A stretch of 64,000 bases of DNA from NCBI GenBank assembly GCA_905160935.1, contig CAJHZI010000495.1:2711501-2775500 (forward strand). The letters run 5' to 3'. Source of the DNA: Enchytraeus crypticus (taxonomy: Eukaryota; Annelida; Clitellata; Enchytraeida; Enchytraeidae). Numbering within the stretch: position 1 is the stretch's first letter; every line of letters begins with the position of its first letter. Under the pieces are notes generated by a model. That model was not told where the DNA came from, did not search any database, and was given only the letters and a program-made list of their open reading frames with translations. A program made the translations under genes and the position numbers. This document shows positions 37,602 through 49,359 of the stretch, in pieces.

Positions 37602-40600
37602 ATACTAGCTATATGTTAAACTTGCTACTGATCTATCAATTTATAATTTAATGATTTAGCTATTTAAATATCTAGAAATTAATTGATTAGTCAAGATAAT
37701 CAGTGAGGGATTTAATCTCATTCAGTGAACGAAACTGATAAATAAATTAATTGATTAAATTTATAATTTACAATATATATATATAATTACTCAACTCTTC
37801 AAAATTCAACTATGTTTGTATTTAAATCCAATTTCCAGAAGGTCGTATTGAAATGTGTAGTGAAATGTAGCCCAGACAACTGCAGGTGTGTCAAAAAATT
37901 AGATCTGAAATTTGAGCGACTAGATTCTTTCATACTATTAATATATTGTCGTCGGAGTCTTATCTAACGTGGTCACCTTTTGAGAAAATTTACAGCTTAG
38001 CTCTGACTGTATGTTTGTTTGTTTGATTGTTTGTATGATGTCATTGCCATATCAAGGCCAGGTTATCTTTCAGTTGGAAATAGCTACAATTTTGCCCAGG
38101 ATTTCGGGCATTCGAATAAATACAGTTCTGAAAATTCTGAATCCTCTATTAGTCTTTAAACTGAGTTTGATAGCAACGTACGAGTTAGTATGCATTTGTT
38201 TGATTCAGTTAAGGAATTAATTACGAATTTATGACTTAATGATAAATTGGTTCTCTGCTTCAATTTTAATTGATTGATTTATGATTAATTTATTGATGGC
38301 AGGAATGGAGTGACGAGATGGCGGCAGTGGCTCAGGCCTGGGCTGATAAATGTCAATGGGAGCATGGCATGCTCTACGAGTGAGTAATCGCATTTATATT
38401 TTATGAGCCAGTTCTGTCTGTCTGTCTGAAGTAACGCTAAAGATCAAATTTATATGTCAGTAATATTTTTTGTCAGGCACTGATTAGGAAGCTAGATGTT
38501 GGAATCGGTCTCAAACTATTCATTCGTACAGACCTTTTATAATATGTTGTGGATAATGTAAATGTAAATATAATACTATTTGCCAATATCATAATACCTG
38601 TATCGGAAAGAGAGTGTGCTTAATGTACTAAAAGATTTTGAGTTTAAAAAAATTTTCCTTTAAGATATTCGATACTGAAAATATTAACTAATTGTATCTG
38701 TATAATTCTTCATAACAGCTGTAGCGGCAATAGACTGGGACAGAACTTGTTCGTAGAGGCGAGCCTAGGAGGGTATCCAGCTCTTAACTTAACAGCCGTC
38801 GCAGAAGCATGGTACAATGAGAAAAACGATTGGGATTTCTCTACTGATACCTGCAAATCCGGAAAAATCTGCGGTCACTACACTCAGGTTCGATTCTACA
38901 CCTTATGCAACATATTGTTCAATGATTTATACAGTAGACACCTGAAAGTCATTTTCAGTGCGAATTAGAGTTCAGACGATATACATGTGTATCAGTTCAC
39001 TCGGGATTAACCTTTTATTAGAGACTTAATTAATAACTTTTAATAAATATTTTTAGCCTTTGAAATATATTTTTCATGCAACGATTTATCAATTATAACA
39101 TCATAGCGTTGAATTCAAACTGTTGGTAATACGTGTTTAGGCCTAATTGATTATAAATCTATTTTTTTGTTTATTACTTTTGATGATTATTCTTCATTTT
39201 CATTCTAACAAACAATTTTCTGCCGCTAGACTTTTCTTTACTAATGATATACTATTGACCGATAAATATTTATTTGAAGACGTAAGATATTGTCATTGAT
39301 GTCATTAAATCATCAAGCGCCGAAGTAATCACTTTGTGCATATGCGAATTTATTTAACTATGTTAAACGTTTGCACTATCTGCAAGTAGTTTAACTAAGC
39401 TAGTTATTCATATCTATTTCGCATCTCTGCCTATTACAATATATCACAGTGTATGTATGTGTGTTTGTTTGTGTGATTAGCTGGCTGATGCTAGAAGCTA
39501 CCAGACTGGCTGTGCCTACAAGCAGTGTCCCACTATGAACGTGGCAGGCAGTGTGTGGAAGAACGCTCTCTTTGTCGTCTGCGACTATTCTCCTCCGTAT
39601 GCCTACCTGTCCATCTATCTCACTCTATGCATATCTCTGCTTGTATACCTATTTCACTCTATTTATATGTCTACGTGTCCACCTATATCACGCTATGTAC
39701 ATGTCTACTTTTCCACCTATCTCACTCTATGTATATTTCTGCTTGTCCATCTATGCTACTCTTTGTATATGTCTACTTGTCCACCTATCTCACGCTATGT
39801 GTATGTTAACTTGTCGACCTGTATCAAGATATGTACATATGCATTACACTAGTTATAATGTTAACTAGCTACATTGAATTTCTTAAATTTACCATAAAAA
39901 CTGTAAAGGTTCAAGACGCAAATGCCAAGTTTAATGCATAAAACATTGGTGCTAGTTTGTCTACTAATTTAAATTTATCAAGTGATAAATAATTATTTTT
40001 TGCTTCTAAAAATAGTAGTAGAGTATTTAGGCGAAACTTAACTATGCGGAATATGCTTGAAATTATGCGATACCCTTCCATTCAATCAACGAAATCATTC
40101 AAATAGAAATTCAAGTCCGATTTACAACCAGATTGAGGCAAACTTTGTACTGGTTTTATGAAAGATAGGTTGAATTTATTAGATAATTTGACAGCGCATT
40201 GAAGATGTAACGTTTTTATTATTGATTGGCTAATAGATCTTTTGATTGATTAATTATTGATTAGTTTACAGAGCTTTTGGTTGATTATTGACTGGTTTAT
40301 AGATCGTTTGATTGATTGACTGCAGTGGTAACGTGATTGGAGAGCGCATGTACAAGGCTGGAGCTGTCTGCAGTAACTGTGACTCTGAGGGGACTGGAAA
40401 GGGTTACAAGTGCGTCAACAATCTGTGCAGTAAGTTTGTGCGTCTGTCACTCTCCAGTTTATCCGTCTGCTTTGCATTCAAATTATGCTCTGCTCACGAA
40501 TCTGTATTCAAGTAGTTGAAATATGAAAAATTACTGATTGTTTACGAACTGAAAATCTGCTAGATCCTGATGCGCTGATCTAAATTTAAGCCTATATCTC

Positions 40601-43600
40601 TTTCATGCCTTTGGTAAATTCTCTCTATGGTAAGTGGCACTAAGTGGATTCGAATAATTTTGTGTTTTCTTCCAAATCAGTGCACAAAGGCTCAATATGT
40701 TCTCCATTGATAGATATGGAACTGGCATGTAGTTGAATATTTTGATCTGGAACTTCCCTGACATCATATGTGATAAAGAATTGAACTTTAAATTTGTATT
40801 ATAATTAATTGTATGTTATTTGTAGCACCGTGTACTCCTGCTACAGACTCATCCTGCAGTGAGTATCTATGTAGTGTCTATCGAAAATCTAATAATCTAC
40901 TTAACTGTATCTTATTATCTACATATATCTCGTGGAAAAATATAAATAAATAACTGTGGGCCTAATTTAGATAGAAAAAACCTCACATATTTTTCAGCTT
41001 CAGTTGGCAAACTTGAGGGAAACCAGGAAGTAAATGATATGTAAAAAATAAGTCTAGCGTAGACGTTCTTTGATTTGATAGGCTTTTGGAGGTACTACTG
41101 ATGAGGCTCTTTGTTATGGACTTAAGGGGGAAGACGTGATGTCAGCTGTATAGGTATGGGAAAGGTGATGTGGAGTTAGAGGGCCAGCATAATTGGGGAA
41201 GACGGGAAATTCCTTTATGGGACTATGATGAAGTTCAGCTGATGTACCACATTGTAGAAAAATGTGATTTGCACAAATGCTCCTCTGGGATTAGGGCAGG
41301 CAACTTTGGCGAACCAACTGCGGTTCAGTGGTTATTGAACAATGGCGTACGCTAAGAAGCTTTAGATATTTTGCTTTCAGATAAATATTTTAAAAACGTA
41401 AACTATACATATATTATTATATTTCATACCTATATTCAATAATCTTTTTATGTTTTGTATTCCTATCTGTGATTACTAATGTCATACTTAACAAATCACT
41501 TTCTGATAGGCCTACGTGTCAATTCCTCATGTCGTCTAAATATTAATTCATGAATTTGCTAAAATTTCCTGCTGATTTTACAACGTATCTAAAACTGCAC
41601 CTTTACTCTAAGAATATGCAAATATATGAAGTGGGAACCTACTGTGGTAGGGAGCTACTGAGGTAGGGGAGCTTGCGGCTGTCCAGTTGAATTTAAATTA
41701 ATCCTACAGAATTTCAGAATTCAATTATGTCAATGTTAAGTATACATTTGATTTATGAGTATAACTAAAGTCACTAATAGAAAGTAGAAGAAATTACATA
41801 GCTATCTATTTTATATGCTATCGGGTTACAGATTATCAATCCTTGTACTATCTCCCTCGTTTCGTGAATATAGCTACGGTGTTTTACGTCTTTGGCCTTT
41901 GTTTGGCCACAGCACAGGAATAGATGACGATTCACAATGAATTTCTGATACAATTGACTTCAAACCGATACTGATTAATCGTGTTTCTGCGCTTGTCTGT
42001 TTGCAGAATGCGGCAAGCCCCTTGCTTGCGCCAATGGTGGAGTGTGGTCTGCATCCACCTGCAGCTGCCAGTGTCCCAAAACCCACTACGGTCCTTCCTG
42101 TGAAAGTGAGTATACCCGGAGACCTTACCTTTGCATTATTGAAAACCTATCTTTTCCCACCATAGATTTGTATCATCTTGCCTGACCATATCTTATCATC
42201 GGACCTGCATCGTTTGGAAACATTCTTTCTTTCTCTCTTCAGAATAGGTTTTTCAAATCGTTTGGGTGAATCGATATGTATTGACATGTAATGGGGGACG
42301 TCTCTGACATCATCCTTCCAAGAATAAACTGACGTTAAGTTAAACCTATATTATGATGATTATTATTATTTAAGAATTCTGGACGCCCTACTGCTCTGAG
42401 CCTGTTGTTGTTGTTTTGATTATGAGGATGTTTTAGCAGAGTACGTAGAGGGATAGTTGCTTATTCAGAATGAATTGCTGATACTGGCTGGAGCCAGTGA
42501 CGATGTCGTTACGATACTCGACCGCGGAACCGACTGAACCCCGCGCATACTGATGTATGCGCGGGGTTCAAATCCTGCGCTCCCCCGTCACAGACATCGC
42601 TTTTGAGTTAGGAAACTGACGTTAATACTAGCTATTAATAATTATTAACAATAATGTTGTTGTTGTTATCAACAGACACCTGCTCGTGCGTTGATCTCTC
42701 AGATAACTGCGCATTCTGGGCGCCATACTGTGCTGATCCTGACTACAGCGAGTACATGTACGAAAACTGCAAGAGCACCTGCAAAATGTGAGTATCGATC
42801 AATCAATATCAATCACTCAGCCAATAAAACAACTAATTAGTCAATCAACTAATTAGTCAGTCAAAAATTAATAAATCCGTTATCAGTCAATGTATCAATC
42901 TATCAATCAAACAATCAGTCAGCCACTCAATACCGCAACGAAACAATCACTCTCTCTGCCTGCTATTCAGCGAGTAAATCAGCTAAGTAATCCATAAAAA
43001 TCAGTGAAATCAGTCAAGGATGAGTGAGATCATTATATCAATGAATAAATTTGTCAGTGAATCAATCAACAATATGTGCTATATGATATTAAGTGAAGTT
43101 CACGACACATCGGTACAAACTATTAAAGGTCCTTTTTGTAGACACAGTGAACCAAGAGGAGTTATAGCATCGGCTCTAAAGCTTTGGTGGAGCACTGGAA
43201 GCGTGCGTGGTTCAGTGAATTTACTTGACGGCAGTTGAAGCATGCTGCCCCAGTGGATGTACTTGGTCCACTGAATTCTCAGAGAATGTTCCATTAATGA
43301 GGCCGTATCTCAACCATAGAAGCACTGGTTGAGATGAACTGCCTTTATGCATTTACTTTCAAAGTTTTGACTGAAAGAACTTGCTCGGATATCAATTGAC
43401 TAATTAATTTGTCTATTAGGTAATTTGACTGACTGAGTACCATTTGCAGCTTCTATAAATTAATTAACTGATTTATTATCATGAGAATTAAATTGGGTTT
43501 ACTTAATACACAGATAAATTAATTAACTGATTGAGTGTCATGATAATTGATAAATAAATTGATTTATTTAAGACATTGATAAATTAATTCATTGATTGAT

Positions 43601-43719
43601 TGTTATAGTATTTAAATTGATATAGTTCATACATTGATTAAATCAATTAACTGATCGTCTAATGACATTTTGTTAACCATTCTCACAGCGCATGCAATCT
43701 TCCAGCAAGCTGTTCTTAG
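35881..43719 (+). CDS. Secreted CAP-domain protein with EGF-like and ShKT domains (gene 1)
   Basis: Eleven exons: 35881-35978, 36962-36987, 37339-37478, 38303-38379, 38719-38887, 39481-39596, 40326-40429, 40826-40858, 42007-42105, 42676-42787, 43689-43719. They join in phase to 334 aa. Signal peptide is residues 1-20 ([20 protein letters not shown]). The CAP domain is ~62-208: [26 protein letters not shown] and GHYTQ, with cavity residues H109, Q122 (usually Glu), E148 and H167, and GCAYKQCP. A Cys-rich hinge (~215-255) is followed by an EGF-like module (256-287) and an ShKT domain (290-327). The six ShKT Cys are 292, 299, 306, 319, 323 and 327, the last supplied by the final exon. CAP proteins are extracellular, with roles in immunity, venom or lipid binding; the role here is unknown. 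Oddity: the usual Val-Trp after HYTQ is absent. The Lys of the Lys-Tyr pair used by channel-blocking ShK peptides is not apparent. TATA-driven. Confidence 0.93.
36089..36206 (-). mobile_element. tRNA-derived SINE in gene 1 intron 1
   Basis: The reverse complement has a perfect A box (tggcgaagtcgg) and B box (ggttcaaatcc), then cactgacaccgctttcgagt and gaggaaactgacgttaacc. Confidence 0.85.
36464..36606. repeat. (CT)n/(TA)n tract, gene 1 intron 1
   Basis: About 140 bases. The mirror tract at 56010-56152 in gene 2 has the same length. Confidence 0.95.
37141..37330. repeat. TTGA-rich tandem repeat before gene 1 exon 3
   Basis: Repeats of gattgattgattgag and tgaataattgatggatt run up to the exon 3 acceptor. 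The mirror tract lies at 55286-55475. Confidence 0.8.
41080..41360 (+). mobile_element. LINE C-terminal fragment in gene 1 intron 8
   Basis: The open frame 41170-41355 contains [15 protein letters not shown] and [12 protein letters not shown], resembling the QTMxHIVxxCPL...AVxWL end of many non-LTR reverse transcriptases. The canonical upstream CxCG is not evident. The segment is absent from the shorter gene 2 intron 8. Confidence 0.6.
42140..42372 (+). mobile_element. CR1/L2-like LINE 3' end in gene 1 intron 9
   Basis: Matches the 3' UTR of the 46.6-kb element: cttttcccaccatagattt, a gacatcatccttcc-like block, aaactgacgttaa and an ATT-rich tail. Also present in genes 2 and 3. Confidence 0.8.
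42372..42404 (+). pseudogene. Decayed partial ShKT exon in gene 1 intron 9
   Basis: aattctggacgccctactgc followed by tctgagcctg resembles the middle of the live ShKT exon (cattctgggcgccatactg). Mirror copy in gene 3 at 63510-63542. A relic of a lost exon duplicate. Confidence 0.5.
42486..42624 (+). mobile_element. tRNA-derived SINE with internal hairpin, gene 1 intron 9
   Basis: SINE consensus with an extra inverted copy of gaaccccgcgcatac just upstream of the B box, forming a perfect 15-bp-stem hairpin with a 4-base loop. Absent from gene 2. Confidence 0.85.
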
Positions 43720-44645
43720 ACTTGCGCCTGTATGATCTGGAGGGAAAGGGATTAATGCAGGTGCTTCAACAGTTGAAAGGATAGTGAAAGGACAACCGAG
43801 CTCTCAATCTGGATTGCATCTCACTAGAACTCCCTGGAATGTCTCTCCTTTTCTTATGAAAAGCTAAATGAATCTGCAATTAGAAACTGGACTTAATCTA
43901 TTGATCGGGACATGTAGTTAATATCATATCGGAAAAATATATCGCTTAGATAATTAATTAATTAGTTAATTATTTAATTTCCCTTTTATAAGTGAAGCTA
44001 TGCGTAATTTATATCACAACTATACATTGCATAACGTAGTTTTACTGTATTTGCATGTATTTGGAAATTATCGTCACGAATTATAAACGCTGTATAAAAC
44101 GTTGCGTACTGTTACTTCATCTCAAGTATTTCTGAATTATAGTGGTGCGCTTTCACAATTAAGCTCTCAAAGTAGGCTAACTTAGACTAGGCCTGTAGGT
44201 GAGCTGCAAACAGATTCGGCGTTCCCATTGGAGTAGAAGCTGCAAGGCTTATATTCAGCCGTTATAACAACAGTTGGATCAATCACCCAGTTACAATGAA
44301 AAGATTTGAGGGTCCGAGCTCGAAACAATTTACATTTGAAAATTGGTTCTCTCTACCTTACAGTTAATTTAACTCAAACGAGGTACAGTGTCAGAGACAT
44401 GTCATAGTTTTTAAAAGGCTAAAAACCGAGTTTAATTTTCGCTTTCGTCTGGAATGTCAGTGACCAGACGGCATTGGATTTGAATCTCGCAACTACTGGT
44501 CCACGTACAGTCACAAAACTTATCGACACGCAACCTCATCTCAACTTCCAATAAAGTCCTATCTTGATCAGTATTGAATAATTTGTAGACGTGTTGTATT
44601 CTGAAATTAAACAACTCTTCCATTTTGCGTTTAGCTCATTTCTTG
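43720..44645 (+). other. Gene 1 3' flank
   Basis: Contains the 3' UTR (end not located) and a 63-codon minus-strand frame (44432-44623). That frame is not kept in the homologous gene 2 flank (48390-49359), so it is treated as non-coding. Confidence 0.5.
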
Positions 44646-46062
44646 TATGCTCCACTAGCACATTCTTGTATCTCAATCTATCACTAGCACATTCTTATAT
44701 CTCAATACACCACTAACACATTCCTATATATCAATACACCACTAACACATTCTTATATCTCAATACACCACTAGCACATTCCTATATCTCAATACACCAC
44801 TAACACATTCCTATATCTCAATGCACCACTAACACATTCCTATATCTCAATACACCACTAGCACATTCCTATATCTCAATACACCACTAGCACATTCCTA
44901 TATCTCAATACACCACTAGCACATTCCTATATCTCAATACACCACTAGCACATTCTATATCTCAATACACCACTAGCACATTCTTATATCTCAATACACC
45001 ACTAGCACATTCCTATATCTCAATACACCACTAGCACATTCCTATATCTCAATACACCACTAGCACATTCCTATATCTCAATACACCACTAGCACATTCC
45101 TATATCTCAATACACCACTAGCACATTCCTATATCTCAATACACCACTAGCACATTCCTATATCTCAATACACCACTAGCACATTCCTATATCTCAATAC
45201 ACCACTAGCACATTCCTATATCTCAATACACCACTAGCACATTCCTATATCTCAATACACCACTAGCACATTCCTATATCTCAATACACCACTAGCACAT
45301 TCCTATATCTCAATACACCACTAGCACATTCCTATATCCAATACACCACTAGCACATTCCTATATCTCAATACACCACTAACACATTCCTCAATACACCA
45401 CTAGCACATTCCACATTCCTATATCTCAATACACCACTAGCACATTCCTATATCTCAATACACCACTAGCACATTCTTATATCTCAATACACCACTAGCA
45501 CATTCCTATATCTCAATACACCACTAGCACATTCCTATATCTCAATACACCACTAGCACATTCCTATATCTCAATACACCACTAGCACATTCCTATATCT
45601 CAATACACCACTAGCACATTCCTATATCTCAATACACCACTAGCACATTCCTATATCTCAATACACCACTAGCACATTCCTATATCTCAATACACCACTA
45701 GCACATTCCTATATCTCAATACACCACTACATTCCATCTCAATGCACATTCCTATATCTCAATACACCACTAGCACATTCCTATATCTCAATACACCACT
45801 AGCACATTCCTATATCTCAATACACCACTAGCACATTCCTATATCTCAATACACCACTAGCACATTCCTATATCTCAATACACCACTAGCACATTCCTAT
45901 ATCTCAATACACCACTAGCACATTCCTATATCTCAATACACCACTAGCACATTCCTATATCTCAATACACCACTAGCACATTCCTATATCTCAATGCACC
46001 ACTAGCACATTCTTGTATCTCAATACACCACTAGCACATTCTTGTATCTCAATGCTGACCAT
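44646..46062 (+). repeat. 29-bp satellite array downstream of gene 1
   Basis: About 48 tandem units of consensus cacattcctatatctcaata + caccactag, with occasional one-base variants and a few shortened or scrambled units. It starts about 930 bases past the stop codon. Confidence 0.95.
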
Positions 46063-46584
46063 GCACCATCAGCGCTCAAAGTTTCTTTAAAATGTCTTAG
46101 AGTAACTATTGATTGTAAATTAACCTGGCAACGTCATACTACCTATATAGCCCTCAAAATGTATAAATTCTTAATTGTATTAGGCTGAATTAACTATAAG
46201 ATACTTGAACGTTACTTGTTAAGCCTCTATTATAGTTTAATGCGTCCTCACATTAACTACTGTCTAATAATATGGTGATGTGCTTCAAAATACTGCTCCG
46301 TAAATTAATGTAAAAAAACACAATTTGCTTCGTATAATCCATAAAGCAACCAATTTCAAATGTTATACATATATATACATTATATACATGTATACACTGA
46401 GTCATTTTTACCGATAAATAGGCCTACTACTAATTTTATTGAAATATATTTTCAATAAAGGCGTAACTAGTTGAACGATCGATGCTTTTTTAAATTTAGA
46501 AAACTTCACCTGCTGTCAATTTTACCAAATATGCAAAAATTTAGTTTGAACATCTTTAACAATAGAAGAATTATAGACTTCTTC

Positions 46585-47653
46585 CATTCCTAAAGATGAT
46601 CTTTCTAGCTATGGTCCCATTTCCAAATTAAATTTCACTTCCAAAATCTTTGAAAACTAATCTACACTCGCTTATGCAGCCATCTCGAATCTTCTGCTTC
46701 TCTATCTTGTTTCCAATCTGCATCTAGAAAGCTTCACACCACTGAAACTGGCTTACTCAGCATTCATAATGACCTTTGCCTAGTCTTAAACTCTCAAAAG
46801 ATATCCGCCCTTGTACTACTTGATCTTTCGGCTGCTTTCGACACCATCGATCATAACATTCTTACCAGTAGACTTAAAACGTGCTTTGGTATCTCTGATT
46901 CCGCTTTCTCTCTGATCGTTCATCCTTCTCCCATATCCATCAAATCATACAGATGCGTCATCTCTTGATAAAAATCCATCCATAATTCTTGCTAACTCAA
47001 TAGTTCATTCTAAACTTGACTACTGCAATTCATTGCTATATGATTTACCTTCTTCTTCTCTCATGCGTTTGCAACGAGTTCAAAATTCTCTAGCACGTGT
47101 TGTCTGTCGATCCTCAAGGCTTCAGGCCACCTTTAATTCCTTGATTAATAATCTTCATTCGCTTCTTGTGGTTAAAAGATTTAAGTATAAAATTGCTCTG
47201 TTAACTTTCAAAACACTACTCTTTGGTAAACCTTCCTACCTTTCTGATCTCCTAATCCAATATCAACCTTCTCGCAGGCTTCGTTCTTCCGATGCCAAAC
47301 TGCTCAAAATTCCTAGTATTCTCACTTCGTTAGGTAGACATTCTTTTTCTTTTTCCGCTCCTACTCTTTGGAACTCTCTGCATCCTGCCTTCGCTCATGT
47401 TCTACTACTTCCACTTTGCGTTGAACAATGTAGGTTGAAAACACATCTCTTCCCACCATAGATTTTTCCATCTTGCCTGACCGTTTTGAATCACCGGACC
47501 GGCACCGTTTAGGATCTTTTTCTTTCATTTCAGAAGACGTCTTTTCAGACTATTTCGGGTGAATCGATTTGTAGTAACATGTGATGGGATTACGTCCCTG
47601 ACATCATCCTTATATGAGGAAACGGACGTTAAACCTTTATTATTATTATTATT
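46585..47653 (+). mobile_element. CR1/L2-like LINE, 5'-truncated and internally deleted
   Basis: Conceptual translation shows YGPISKLNF, then LVLLDLSAAFDTIDHNIL (reverse-transcriptase motif A of CR1/L2-type elements). After an internal deletion that removes the catalytic YxDD region, a 142-codon open frame (47033-47461) carries the typical C-terminus: [49 protein letters not shown] ~180-base 3' UTR ends gaggaaacggacgttaaacc followed by (TTA)n. Not an active element. Confidence 0.85.
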
Positions 47654-47756
47654 CGTCGTTTTTATTTGTTATCCATGTCATAATAAACACCAAATACAAC
47701 ATACCTAATTATAAACTAATTATATAATCAGGAATAGGACTACCACAAAAGAACCT

Positions 47757-47935
47757 AAGCTCTGTGAGGTAGTGTTGTCTGTAGCAATACCAGTGGCAAC
47801 CATAATAATAATAATAACAACAATTAGAGTGCTACTGTCATCAATGACAACATCGAGCACTATTGAGACAAAATCAAGCCGGCAAATCAAATTCCAAAAT
47901 CCAGATAATCAGTCCATAGTGTTTAGACAACGTTT
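47757..47935. repeat. Unidentified dispersed repeat family D
   Basis: gctctgtgaggtagtgttgt at one end and gctactgtcatcaatgacaa then catcgagcac in the middle. Mirror copy at 57980-58159. Partial copies at 205-350 and at 1326-1370 (the tacctcacagagctttggct end). Confidence 0.55.
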
Positions 47936-47939
47936 CCAC

Positions 47940-48350
47940 TAACATGGTTTAATTAAACCATGGAGTGAATTAATAAAATTCAAAAGACTCAGTTGGATAG
48001 GACATATGCTAAGATTGGATGAAAATACTCCAGTAAGAAAAGCAGTGACGTTACTAAGTGACGTCAGTGGCGTTACTAACCGTTTTGTCTATATATTTTA
48101 ATTGACGCTTAAGTCAATATTTGAATTTCTTTTTCTACCCCCTACTCTGTCCCTCGCGATTAATTACTTTAATCGCATATTTGTGTAATTTTTTTAATAG
48201 GCTAATTAATTATTCCCCTTTTAACTGTCGGTATTTTCAGATACTAAATATAACCTAGCACAGAGTGATGTCTATGATATTGCCCAGGACCGGTATCAGT
48301 GGAGACAGAATGTAAAAGAGGCTGCCCTGGGGTCCACAAAGTGACGTCAC
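47940..48350 (+). mobile_element. Second LINE family: C-terminal coding remnant split by R2
   Basis: Before R2 the frame reads LSWIGHMLRLDENTPVRKAV; after R2 it resumes as YDIAQDRYQWRQNVKEA. Both are typical of non-LTR reverse-transcriptase C-termini. The middle is replaced by the R2 sequence. Confidence 0.7.
48064..48240 (+). repeat. Flanking direct repeat R2
   Basis: Second direct copy, closing the 13.3-kb gene 1 unit. It interrupts a LINE coding remnant, which resumes on its far side. Confidence 0.85.
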
Positions 48351-48385
48351 GCAGAGAAAAGAAGGAAAGAAGAAGATATATATGA

Positions 48386-48406
48386 ATGTGCTAGTGGAGC
48401 ATGAGG
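48386..48406. repeat. Single relic unit of the 29-bp satellite beside gene 2
   Basis: The sequence gaatgtgctagtggagcat matches the array-end unit at ~61,250. It sits at the homologous place in the gene 2 3' flank, with no array. Confidence 0.7.
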
Positions 48407-49359
48407 GTACAAGAAATGCCAAATGGAAGAGTTGTTTCAACTCTAAAATGCAACACGTTTATAAATTATTCAATACTGATCCAAATAGGACCTTATTAGA
48501 ACTTCCCATGAGTTTACATTTCGATTAGGTTTTGTGACTGTACTTGTTTAAGTAGTTACTATATTCAAGGCCAATGCCGTCTGGTCACCGACATTTGAGA
48601 CCAAAGCGGAAATTAACTCGCCTTTTAAGCCTTTTTAAAACTGTGTGATATCTCCAGGACTGTATCTCGTTTGAGTTCAATTACTTTAACTGTAAAATAA
48701 AGGGAATAAATTTCAAAATGTTAATTGTTTAACGCCAAGATTAGACGCTCAAATCTCACTTTGATATGACTAGATGATTGCTACAACTGTTGTCATATAG
48801 GCTGAATAAGAGTCTTGGATCTTCTACTCCAAAGTGAACTCCGAAGTTTATTGCGCTCACCTACAGGCCTTGTCTAAAGTGTATGCTCTACAACTTAATT
48901 GCGAAAGCTTCAAATTGTGAAAGCGTAGGACTAAAAGCTAGAAACAGTTGAGATAAAATAACGCCACGCGACTTTCTTTACAGCGCTTATATTTTGTAAC
49001 GATGATTTCCCAATATGTGCTAATACAGTACAATTACTTTATGCAATGTATTATTAGGACATAAATTATATATGACGTAATTTATTAAAATTAAATTAAC
49101 TTATTAACTAAGTAGTTTATTCATTTATCAATGTAATATATTTATTTCGGCATGATATTAACTACTTGTTCAGATCTAAATGTTAAGTCCAGTTCTTAAT
49201 AGCAGATTTCGTTAAGTCAACATAAGAAAAAGAGAGATATTCCAGGGAATTCCTGTGAGATTCAATCCAGATAGAGAGCTCGGTCGTCCTTTCACTATCC
49301 TTTCAACTGTTGAAGCACCTTCGTTAATCCCTTTCCCTCCAGGTCCTACAGGCGCAAGT

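Larger units (their letters stand above)
34765..40520. repeat. Inverted repeat 1, left arm
   Basis: Mirror-matched to 52098-57851: paired positions sum to 92,616, or 92,618 after a small A-run indel near 37,890. It covers the promoter and exons 1-7 of gene 1, including a ~130-bp (TA)n-rich tract of equal length in both arms. Near-identity stops abruptly about 90 bases past exon 7. Confidence 0.95.
41914..48072. repeat. Inverted repeat 2, left arm (true left limit unknown)
   Basis: Mirror-matched to 57842-64000: positions sum to 105,914, or 105,916 beyond the 29-bp array. It covers the gene 1 EGF-like, ShKT and last exons, the 29-bp satellite, the CR1/L2-like LINE and a second LINE fragment. 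The left limit is set only by the window edge in the partner arm. Confidence 0.95.

Noticed and set aside
39525-39868. Three overlapping ~100-codon frames after gene 1 exon 6 (and mirror copies at 52750-53093)
   Set aside because: They arise from a ~48-bp repeated tract (ctatctcactctatgtatat-like) in intron 6 read in three frames; the splice donor at 39597 ends the real exon.
41874-42086. 70-codon minus-strand frame
   Set aside because: Antisense shadow of the gene 1 EGF-like exon and its intron.
42481-42560. tRNA gene candidate (A and B boxes, GGTTCAAATCC)
   Set aside because: The sequence does not fold as a full cloverleaf with a matching acceptor stem, and it continues into the shared SINE tail; it is a SINE head.
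44432-44623. 63-codon minus-strand frame in the gene 1 flank, duplicated at 61291-61482
   Set aside because: It is duplicated only because the flank is duplicated. The homologous gene 2 flank does not keep the frame, so there is no sign of coding constraint.
44646-46062. CRISPR-like array
   Set aside because: Units are contiguous 29-mers with no unique spacers, in an intron-rich animal locus; it is a satellite.
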